A stretch of 64,000 bases of DNA from an uncultured Planctomycetaceae bacterium (GTDB taxonomy: Bacteria; Planctomycetota; Planctomycetia; Planctomycetales; Planctomycetaceae), in assembly GCA_943787265.1 (NCBI GenBank), contig CALSLT010000015.1, positions 163,152 through 227,151 on the forward strand. The letters are read 5' to 3'. The position numbers were made by a program, and so were the translations under genes. Of this stretch, positions 30,155 through 37,887 are shown one piece after another. Numbering within the stretch: position 1 is the stretch's first letter; each line of letters opens with the position of its first letter. The notes beneath the pieces are model-generated. The model was not told where the DNA came from, made no database searches, and saw only the letters and a list, made by a program, of their open reading frames with translations.

Positions 30155-30429
30155 CTAGACCTACGGACAAAAAACAGCCGAACTCAAAGTGCCATCTTTC
30201 ACACGATCTACGGCTCCCAGGATCCTGCCATCTACGCCATTTGGCCTCGTTCGCCAGCCGTAGAAACTGGCTGTTTTCGGGCGGTAACCATGTCATTCAT
30301 TCTACGGCCCCGGAATACCCTGCTGGCGACTGTTGTTGGTTTCGTGAACCAGCGCCGCCAGTAACATAGTAGACCATCCCGTTTTAGGACGCCTAATCGA
30401 ATCGCTACTGCAAGCGTTCGGGAGGACAC

Positions 30430-31108
30430 GTTTGCTGCTGACTGATGATCAGTGTCGCGTATTGGCAATGAGAGGCAATGTTTTCGGTCGCAAGGCGTTG
30501 CTGGAGCTGACCATACATTGTGACTCCCGCCAAGATCCCGCGCTGGCACTGTGAACTGGTGGCGAAGAAGTGCGACTCCAGTGAAAAACGCGTGTGGTCA
30601 AAGAGCAGGAACGACATGCAGACCATGTGGACATCGGACGTTGAATTCATCGCCGGACGTGATTGTCGGCTGACATTTTGCTGGCTGCACAGCCAACCCA
30701 CATGAATCCTGCACGAAACAACCGGCACGTGAACTCACCAGTTGCGACGACAGTTTTCTCAACAACAAGTGGCACTGAGTCATGGACCGTAACACAACGT
30801 TCTGTGAATCATTTCGCTCGATCCTGCGACAAACGGATGTGCAGCGAGTCATCCAATCGCCGAAGAGCCTCAACTTGAACTCGCAGTTGGAGCGATATTT
30901 CGTTTCTCTAAAATTCAAATGCCTCGGCTGAATAATTTTCTTTAGCAAACGATCGTTGGAACGCGCCGTTTGTGAATACGTTAAGCACTATCACACCGAA
31001 CGAAACCATCAGTGGATGGGCAACAGGCTCATCAACCCGGGTGAGCCCATCGGCGAGCTTGACGGAAAAGTCGAGTTCACCGAACGACTCGGTGGTCTAC
31101 TAAAGTAA
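30430..31108 (+). pseudogene. Decayed integrase-core (DDE, rve-type) transposase
   Basis: Pieces of one protein can be read in changing frames. They are LLLTDDQCRVLAMRGNVFGRKALLEL, then PAKIPRWHCELVAKKCDSS (the helix-turn-helix segment, RWHRxLVAxKxD in intact relatives), a central part with QPTHMNPARNN, then SILRQTDVQRVIQSPKSLNLNSQLERY, and finally SLERAVCEYVKHYHTERNHQWMGNRLINP and RLGGLLKYYH. The order matches the integrase-core transposases common in planctomycete genomes. In-frame stops and substitutions of conserved residues, not only single-base shifts, show real decay. It starts 65 bases after the broken beta-helix gene. Confidence 0.7.
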
Positions 31109-31363
31109 TACCACTGCACGGGCATGTAGCAATTTACCGACATACGCGGCTCACTGATTCTCTCACACGATTCAACTCCGCGCAGGTTCGCCGATTCACA
31201 GCTCTGCGTACCACCGGAACTTCGACTCATCACTCATGGTAAGTCGCTTCAATCAGAGTGACGTGGAAATGTCTTCTGAACTGTGACCGCTTGTCGAAAG
31301 TCGGCAGGAGTGCCGGTAAAGTGGACGTCTCGCAAATCTCTTCTTTTAACTCGTCTGGTCGCC

Positions 31364-34300
31364 ATGAAATCCGTTCAGAGACTCTGCGTCGGCGTTGCCG
31401 CAACACTGGCTTCTTCTATGGGGCTTGCGTCCGCATACGAAGATTCTTCGGATCAGCCGCAGGGGTTGCGGCGAAATGTGCCTTCGGTCTGGGTTCTGCA
31501 GAATGCTGAAGTTGTAGCGCGGCCTGGACTTCTGGCGCGGGGCGTTTCGGTTCTGGTACGAGATGATCGGATCGAAGCAGTGGGAAAAAATCTCGCAGTA
31601 CCGGCCGGTGCGCGGGTCCTCAACTTGAAGGGGCGTATGGTTTATGCAGGACTCCTTGATGCTCTTACCGATCAAAACGCCTCGAAGTCGATGGCGGCGG
31701 CTCGCTATTGGAACGGTAAGATTCGGCCGGGGACGCGCGTGGCCGATGACTACTCTGCTGATTCGTCAGTGAATTCAGTTTTGCGGAAGCAGGGGTTTGG
31801 TGCTAGGTTGGTGGCTCCAACCGGAGGAGTCGCCAAGGGATTCAGTGCAGTTGTGCTGACTTCGGATTCCTCTGCGAAGCATGCGATTCTTCGGGCTGAT
31901 ACGGCTCAACATGCTCGGTTGACGGCTTCTCGAAACGAGAGCCGTACTTACCCGAACTCTCCGATGGGGGCTGTCGCGTTGGCTCGGCAATCGCTGTTTG
32001 ACGCCGAGTGGTATCGCTTGGCATGGCAGGCGGCTAGCGTAAATCCGACGCTGGCTCGGCCGGAGCGGAACGTCGATCTGGCAGCTTGGAACGAAGTTCG
32101 CGAGAGGCGCGTCCCGCTGGTTATCGATACATCAAACGAACTTTTCTTCCTGCGTGCCGATCGGTTTGCTCGTGAGTTTGGGCTGTCGCTGATCGTGCAC
32201 GGCAGCGGGAATGAGTATCGACGTCTGTATGAGATCGCGGCAACTGGACGCAGCGTCATCCTCCCGGTGAATTTTCCGAAGCCGCCAAACGTAGGAACCA
32301 TTGAAGCATCGCTGGATGTAACGACCGAATCGCTGATGCATTGGGATCTCGCTCCTGAAAATCCGAAGCGGTTGGCCGCAGCGGGTGTAACTTTTGCGTT
32401 CTGTTCACAGGGACTCGACGATCGAGGCAATTTCCTGTCTCAGATTCGTAAGGCGGTTGAGCGAGGACTGCATCCAACAGACGCTCTACGTGCCCTGACT
32501 ACTGTTCCGGCCGCTCTGTTTGGTGTCGAGGACCAGGTGGGAACCGTTGAACCCGGGCGGCTGGCCAGCCTCGTCGTGACCGACGGTCCATTGTTCGATA
32601 TGGAAACAGAAATCGTCGAGACGTGGGTTGCGGGAGAACGTTATGAGTTTTCCAGGAAGCCACAGCGAGAGGTCACTGGAAAGTGGATGCTGCAGATCAC
32701 CGGTTCACCCAAAGAGTTACCCGGTGAGTTCACAGTTTCGATCGAAGACTCGAATAAGCTGACGGGAACGATTCGGATCAGCGGGAAGGCGACCGAAGAT
32801 GACGTTGACCTTGGCCACCTCATACTGAACGGAACGCGTTTGAGCGTTACTTTTCGGTTGGACAGTTTCGGTCAGAAGGGCGTCGCGCAACTGACGGCTG
32901 TGATCGATTCGGAATCCGAAAACGCAACCGGGAACTTTGTTTTGCCAAACGGCCAACGACTGGTTGCGGAACTGTCAAGACTGCCACCATCGCCCGCAGT
33001 CAATAGCGATCGTCCCGAGCCCATCGCAGAGTCTCATCGCGACGTCGCGATCAGTGAGATTGCGAAAAATGAGAAGTCAAAGATAGAGGAAAAAAAGAGT
33101 AAGCCGGCTGGAGCCTCATTTCCGGTCAACTATCCACTGGGAGCGTTTGGTTTGGCCGCGCAGCCTGAACGACCGGAGTCCGTAGTGTTCAGGAATGCGA
33201 CTGTCTGGACCTGCGGTCGATCCGGCATTCTCGAAAACGCCGACGTGCTGATTCGCAACGGAAAGTTCTTGAAGATCGGCCTGAAACTAAAAGTCTCAAA
33301 GAAGACGCAGGTCATTGATGCGACCGGGAAGCATCTAACGCCGGGCATCATTGATTGTCACTCGCATTTTGCGACCGACGGAGGGGTCAACGAAAGTGGC
33401 CAGGCGGTGACGGCCGAAGTGCGAGTTGGTGACTTTGTTGATTGCGACGATATCAATATTTACAGACAACTGGCTGGCGGCGTTACTTCGTCAAACATTC
33501 TGCACGGATCGGCAAATCCGATCGGTGGTCAAAATCAGGTGGTCAAACTCCGCTGGGGTGCTGGCGACGAAGCTCTGAAATTTTCCGAAGCACCTCAGGG
33601 CATCAAGTTCGCACTGGGCGAAAACGTCAAACAAAGCAACTGGGGCGATGAATTTAAGACACGTTACCCACAGACTCGTATGGGAGTTGAACAATTATTT
33701 CGCGACGAATTTCGAGCGGCATTGGAATACGAGGCTCGTTGGAAGAAATGGAATCAGCAACGCGAAGGGCTTCCGCCCCGGCGCGACCTGGAACTCGACG
33801 CGATTGTCGAAATCCTGAACGGAAAACGCTGGATACACTGCCATAGTTATCGGCAGGATGAAATCCTGGCTCTGATCCGAGTGCTTGACGACTTCAAGGT
33901 TCGGATCGGAACGTTCCAGCACATTCTTGAGGGCTACAAAGTTGCCGACGCGATGGCGAAGCACGGCGCGATGGGTTCAGCTTTTTCCGACTGGTGGGCC
34001 TACAAGTTCGAGGTGTACGACGCGATTCCTTATGCGGGAGCGTTAATGCACAACGCTGGAGTTGTTGTTTCGTTCAATTCGGACGACCGCGAACTCGCCC
34101 GGCATCTGAATCACGAAGCCGCCAAAGCCGTGAAGTATGGAGGAGTGTCGCCGGAAGAAGCGCTGAAGTTCGTGACACTGAATCCAGCAAAGCAATTACG
34201 GATTGATCGGCATGTTGGCTCGATCGAAACAGGCAAACACGCAGACATTGTTTTGTGGTCGGCGTCGCCGCTGTCGACAATGTCGCGATGCGAGCAGACG

Positions 34301-34513
34301 TGGATCGACGGCCGGAGATACTTCGACCGAGCCACAGACCGAAGCTTGCGGGCGAGAAATCAACGGGTTCGAACCACGCTCATTCAGAAAATTCTCGACT
34401 CAGGCGAGCCCATGCGGGAACCCGGCGAAGGGGACGGTGATCCGGCGTCGCTGTGGCCGCGAGAGGACCTGTTTTGTCACGGGCACGATCACGACGACCA
34501 TCACCATGAATAG
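31364..34513 (+). CDS. Secreted tandem amidohydrolase-fold protein (first domain inactive, second with metal ligands)
   Basis: A 1,049-residue exported protein; ATG 31364 opens the signal peptide (VGVAATLASSMGLASA). Residues ~45-450 form an amidohydrolase fold in which the usual GxIDxHxH is replaced by MVYAGLLDALTDQNA, so metal ligands are missing. Residues ~455-560 are beta-rich. Residues ~610-1040 are a second amidohydrolase domain with GIIDCHSHF (H-x-H), WIHCHSYRQDE, FQHILEGYKVAD and SFNSDDRELARHLNHEAAK, the ligands expected for an active imidazolonepropionase/prolidase-like enzyme. The end is a His/Asp-rich tail that may bind metal. Substrate unknown; peptides or cyclic amides are likely. 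Related degenerate domains follow in the next gene, 87 bases downstream. Confidence 0.85.
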   Translation: MKSVQRLCVGVAATLASSMGLASAYEDSSDQPQGLRRNVPSVWVLQNAEVVARPGLLARGVSVLVRDDRIEAVGKNLAVPAGARVLNLKGRMVYAGLLDALTDQNASKSMAAARYWNGKIRPGTRVADDYSADSSVNSVLRKQGFGARLVAPTGGVAKGFSAVVLTSDSSAKHAILRADTAQHARLTASRNESRTYPNSPMGAVALARQSLFDAEWYRLAWQAASVNPTLARPERNVDLAAWNEVRERRVPLVIDTSNELFFLRADRFAREFGLSLIVHGSGNEYRRLYEIAATGRSVILPVNFPKPPNVGTIEASLDVTTESLMHWDLAPENPKRLAAAGVTFAFCSQGLDDRGNFLSQIRKAVERGLHPTDALRALTTVPAALFGVEDQVGTVEPGRLASLVVTDGPLFDMETEIVETWVAGERYEFSRKPQREVTGKWMLQITGSPKELPGEFTVSIEDSNKLTGTIRISGKATEDDVDLGHLILNGTRLSVTFRLDSFGQKGVAQLTAVIDSESENATGNFVLPNGQRLVAELSRLPPSPAVNSDRPEPIAESHRDVAISEIAKNEKSKIEEKKSKPAGASFPVNYPLGAFGLAAQPERPESVVFRNATVWTCGRSGILENADVLIRNGKFLKIGLKLKVSKKTQVIDATGKHLTPGIIDCHSHFATDGGVNESGQAVTAEVRVGDFVDCDDINIYRQLAGGVTSSNILHGSANPIGGQNQVVKLRWGAGDEALKFSEAPQGIKFALGENVKQSNWGDEFKTRYPQTRMGVEQLFRDEFRAALEYEARWKKWNQQREGLPPRRDLELDAIVEILNGKRWIHCHSYRQDEILALIRVLDDFKVRIGTFQHILEGYKVADAMAKHGAMGSAFSDWWAYKFEVYDAIPYAGALMHNAGVVVSFNSDDRELARHLNHEAAKAVKYGGVSPEEALKFVTLNPAKQLRIDRHVGSIETGKHADIVLWSASPLSTMSRCEQTWIDGRRYFDRATDRSLRARNQRVRTTLIQKILDSGEPMREPGEGDGDPASLWPREDLFCHGHDHDDHHHE

Positions 34514-34600
34514 GCAACGCAAGTTCGATCCATTTTTCATGTCAACGGTGGTCAGCGCCGACCCGACAGTCTCAAACCTGGCTCAATGCGAAGCAAAACT

Positions 34601-35887
34601 ATGAAACCACTAACCGCAGCAATTCTCTGCATTTTCCTGTCAGGTACCCTGCTCGCGTCTGATGCAATTCCCGGTGCCCCCCAGGCAGCTCCGGTTGCTA
34701 TCACCAGAGCGACAATTCACACAGTCAGCGGACCGACGATCGATAACGGCGACCTGCTGTTCGATCGCGGTCGAATCGTTGCACTCGGTGAATCTGGAAC
34801 AGTGAAGATCCCTGACAATGCGAAACTGGTGAACGGGAAAGGCCAGCATATTTATCCGAGTCTGTTCGAGGCTTACTCACAACTTGGTTTAGTTGAAGTC
34901 AGCGCGGTTCGTGCCTCAAGAGATCAGTCAGAATCCGGACAAATGAATCCCAATGTTCGCGCCCACGTTTCGGTGAATCCGGATAGCGAATTGATTCCAG
35001 TCACGCGTGCGAACGGTGTTTTGCTGGCACTAACTGCTCCTTCAGGTGGCCGGATTGCGGGGAAGGCTGCTGTCATACAACTTGACGGTTGGACGTTCGA
35101 AGAAATGACTCTGCGCTCCGGAGCGGCGATGGTCGTGTCCTGGCCAACCGTGCCAAATCAACTTGAAACAACAGATATGAAGAAGGATCCAGTCGCGTCG
35201 CTGCGTGATTTCTTTGATGAAAGCCGTGCGTATCTCGAAGCTCGTGCCAACGAAGCATCCAACAAGAAGAGTGACCTTAAGCTCGAATCTCTACAACCTG
35301 TGTTAGAGCGAAAGATGCCTCTGCTTGTTTCCGCCAACAGTCTGGCTGTGATTCAGTCAGCAGTTTCGTTTGCGGTCGAACAGAATATTCGACTCATCAT
35401 AATTGGGGGCTACGATGCTCCTTTGTGTGCCAAGCTACTTAAGAAAAACAGCGTACCGGTCATCGTTTCCGCAGTTTACCGCCTGCCTCGTCGTCGCAGC
35501 GAGGGCTTCGACGTTGCCTATACACTGCCGGAGAGACTGCGTGACGCTGGCATTCAGTTCTGCATTTCAGGCAGCGGCTCTTCACGAGTCTCAAACACTC
35601 GAAACCTGCCCTATCACGCCGCGACGGCCGTTGCTTACGGACTACCCGCCAACGAAGCGTTGAAGGCGATTACTCTATACCCGGCACAGATACTGGGAGT
35701 ATCGAAACGCGTCGGTTCGCTCGAAAAGGGCAAGGACGCAACGCTGATAATGACCACGGGTGACCCGCTCGAAACTTCGACGCAGGTGACGACCGCCTGG
35801 ATTCGAGGCCGAGTAGTGGACCTATCGAGTCGACACACGCAGCTCTACGAAAAGTACCGCGAAAAATACCGACAGTTGAAGCGGTAG
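34601..35887 (+). CDS. Secreted amidohydrolase-like protein lacking metal ligands
   Basis: A 428-residue exported protein (signal LTAAILCIFLSGTLLAS). It has the amidohydrolase outline: an N-terminal beta-sandwich (ITRATIHTVSGPTIDNGDLLFDRGRIVALGESG), a barrel, and the C-terminal return to the sandwich (GLPANEALKAITLYPAQILGVSKRVGSLEKGKDATLIMTTGDPLE). The HxH after strand 1 is absent (HIYPSLFEAYSQLGL), as in the first domain of the preceding protein, so it is probably not a hydrolase itself. It may form a complex with the upstream tandem protein as a non-catalytic partner (inference from adjacency and shared loss). ATG 34601 is used; ATR-rich codons before it lack a ribosome binding site. Confidence 0.82.
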   Translation: MKPLTAAILCIFLSGTLLASDAIPGAPQAAPVAITRATIHTVSGPTIDNGDLLFDRGRIVALGESGTVKIPDNAKLVNGKGQHIYPSLFEAYSQLGLVEVSAVRASRDQSESGQMNPNVRAHVSVNPDSELIPVTRANGVLLALTAPSGGRIAGKAAVIQLDGWTFEEMTLRSGAAMVVSWPTVPNQLETTDMKKDPVASLRDFFDESRAYLEARANEASNKKSDLKLESLQPVLERKMPLLVSANSLAVIQSAVSFAVEQNIRLIIIGGYDAPLCAKLLKKNSVPVIVSAVYRLPRRRSEGFDVAYTLPERLRDAGIQFCISGSGSSRVSNTRNLPYHAATAVAYGLPANEALKAITLYPAQILGVSKRVGSLEKGKDATLIMTTGDPLETSTQVTTAWIRGRVVDLSSRHTQLYEKYREKYRQLKR

Positions 35888-36115
35888 AGCAGGCAGTGTG
35901 AAGTTGAGCCTATCGATCGTTGTGCCTGACTTCCGTGCGATGTCGTGGCAGCAACGCTGGAGCGCAACGTCGGTCCACTCAGAGCTGACTCAGCCAGCGA
36001 TTTCGTAATTGTCATTGACCGTGATGACCATCCTGTTTTCTGACCGCACCGGCTGATGGTACAGTGCTGCGCTGAGTACTTTCTGAATTTGCTTGAGTCG
36101 AGGAAAGGTTTCCTG

Positions 36116-37852
36116 ATGACCAATGTTTTGTCGGTAGACAATCGCGTGCTGTTGCTGTGCAGATTTGCTATCGCGGCATTTCTGGCAGTGGTGTCCGTGG
36201 CCGATGCGGGCGACGGGGCCTTGGTGGTAGTCGGAGGAGGGCCGATTCCGGATCAGATCATCGATCGGTTTGTTGAACTCGGCGGCGGCAACGGTACACG
36301 GCTGGTCGTGATCCCGACAGCTTCCTCGGACAACGGTCTCCCCACGGCAGATTCTACGATCCAGCTCTGGAGCTCTCGGGGAGTCACTCATGCGATCCAG
36401 CTACACACTCGTGATCGGAGCCAGGCAGACAACGAAGATTTTGTGAACCCGCTTCGAAACGCTACGGCAGTCTGGATCAGCGGCGGGCAACAATCACGCC
36501 TGGCAGACGCCTACGTTGGAACGAAAGTGCAGGCAGAGTTGGTAAAACTGCGAAACCGAGGCGGCGTCATTGGTGGAACGTCCGCCGGAGCCGCGATTCT
36601 ATCCGGAGTGATGATAGTAGGTGGCAATCCTGTTCCGAAGATTGGTCGCGGGCTGGATTTGATCCCAGGCATCATCGTCGACCAACACTTCCTTCGAAGA
36701 AGTCGAGTAAATCGCCTGCTCGAAGCTGTCGGCCGACACCCCGATCGGATGGGAATCGGAATCGACGAATCGACAGCAATTATCGTCCAGGGCGATCGGG
36801 CAAAGGTTGTCGGCGACTCATATGTTACGGTCATCACTAAGCCAGACGATCGGCCACAGTCCATGCAAACCCTGCGTCGCGACGACGCAATTCAATTGCC
36901 AGGTGTCACCAGAAAATCGCCAAAGAAGTGGGCAATCGCAGTTCACGGGGGAGCCGGAACCGTGCCTGCAGATGCCTCGTCCGCGGAAGAGAAGGCATGG
37001 CGTGACGGACTGCAAATTGCGATGCGGAAAGCAGTGGCAATCATTGAGAGTGGCGGCACGAGCATGGGCGCCGTTGATGCGACCATTCGAATTCTGGAAG
37101 ACAACGAGATGTTTAATGCGGGCAAGGGGGCCGTGTTCAACAGCGCCGGATCGCATGAGTTGGACGCTTCCGTAATGGATGGCCGAACTCTTGATGGAGG
37201 TGCCGTTGCGGGAGTATCGACCGTTAGAAATCCGATTGGTCTGGCTCGCCTGGTCATGAACAGGACATCCCACGTCCTGTTGTCCGGTTCCGGAGCCGAA
37301 CAGTTTGCGACCGAACAAGATGTTGAGAGGGTTAAGAACAACTACTTCTCCACTGAACGGCGGCGTGAGAGCTGGAACCGAGTACGGGCACATGAGGACG
37401 GAGCTCCAGTTAGTCGCATCCGTTCTGCCCGCCCGTGGCAGTACGGCACTGTTGGCTGCGTCGTGCTCGACACGCATGGAAATCTTGCGGCAGGCACATC
37501 GACGGGAGGTCTGACCAATAAGAAATTCGGCCGTGTTGGCGACAGTCCAATACTGGGTGCAGGCACGTATGCTGACAACGATACCTGCGCGGTGTCAGCA
37601 ACAGGCACGGGCGAGCAGTTTATTCGACACGCGGTTGGTGCTCAGATTTCACTGTTGATGCGACATCGCCGCTGGACATTGAAGCAATCCGCCGAGTACG
37701 TGCTCAAACAACGTCTAAATAAAGGCGACGGCGGAGTCATTGCGGTCGATCGAGACGGAAACATTGAATGGGTCTACACCAGTCCCGGAATGTTCCGCGC
37801 AGCTGCTGATTCTGATGGACGATTCGACGTTCTGATCCGTGATGAGAACTAA
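36116..37852 (+). CDS. Cyanophycinase / isoaspartyl peptidase fusion protein
   Basis: A 578-residue two-enzyme fusion. ATG 36116 follows AGGAAAGG and opens a hydrophobic signal-like segment (VLLLCRFAIAAFLAVVSVADA). Residues ~34-240 are a peptidase S51 cyanophycinase domain: ALVVVGGG, the nucleophile S156 in GGTSAGAA, and H191 in IVDQHFLRR. Residues ~272-578 are a plant-type asparaginase/isoaspartyl peptidase: WAIAVHGGAGT, FNAGKGAVFN, GGAVAGVSTVRNP, the autocleavage nucleophile T445 in QYGTVGCVVLD, and ATGTGEQFIRH. Cyanophycinase cuts the Asp-Arg polymer to beta-Asp-Arg dipeptides and isoaspartyl peptidases split these, so the fusion could perform both steps. It stands among other exported amidohydrolase-type genes. 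Confidence 0.9.
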   Translation: MTNVLSVDNRVLLLCRFAIAAFLAVVSVADAGDGALVVVGGGPIPDQIIDRFVELGGGNGTRLVVIPTASSDNGLPTADSTIQLWSSRGVTHAIQLHTRDRSQADNEDFVNPLRNATAVWISGGQQSRLADAYVGTKVQAELVKLRNRGGVIGGTSAGAAILSGVMIVGGNPVPKIGRGLDLIPGIIVDQHFLRRSRVNRLLEAVGRHPDRMGIGIDESTAIIVQGDRAKVVGDSYVTVITKPDDRPQSMQTLRRDDAIQLPGVTRKSPKKWAIAVHGGAGTVPADASSAEEKAWRDGLQIAMRKAVAIIESGGTSMGAVDATIRILEDNEMFNAGKGAVFNSAGSHELDASVMDGRTLDGGAVAGVSTVRNPIGLARLVMNRTSHVLLSGSGAEQFATEQDVERVKNNYFSTERRRESWNRVRAHEDGAPVSRIRSARPWQYGTVGCVVLDTHGNLAAGTSTGGLTNKKFGRVGDSPILGAGTYADNDTCAVSATGTGEQFIRHAVGAQISLLMRHRRWTLKQSAEYVLKQRLNKGDGGVIAVDRDGNIEWVYTSPGMFRAAADSDGRFDVLIRDEN

Positions 37853-37887
37853 CCCCTGATCCAACCAAGCAGCATTGGGCTCCCGAG

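Larger units (their letters stand above)
27687..30364 (+). pseudogene. Secreted right-handed beta-helix protein, split by an IS5-family element
   Basis: ATG 27687 follows GAAGAGG (27677-27683) and opens a signal peptide (VAIFFCLAVLLIGLTADSTTAA). The mature part reads RFVDSKIGDDAQAGSEAQPWKTLRYAL, the DUF1565-like start of parallel beta-helix proteins, then many short beta rungs (for example LDHLTIYGGFPGLLVNATQKLKVSNSAFRGL). Such proteins often bind or cleave polysaccharides. At codon ~529 the frame runs into the IS element at 29272. Joining 29271 to 30159 restores an open frame to a TAA at 30362-30364, but that tail does not resemble the helix, so it may itself be damaged. The remnant of an integrase-type transposase follows. 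Confidence 0.75.

Noticed and set aside
36818..37477. 219-codon open frame on the minus strand
   Set aside because: It is opposite the conserved cyanophycinase/isoaspartyl peptidase gene and shows no motif.
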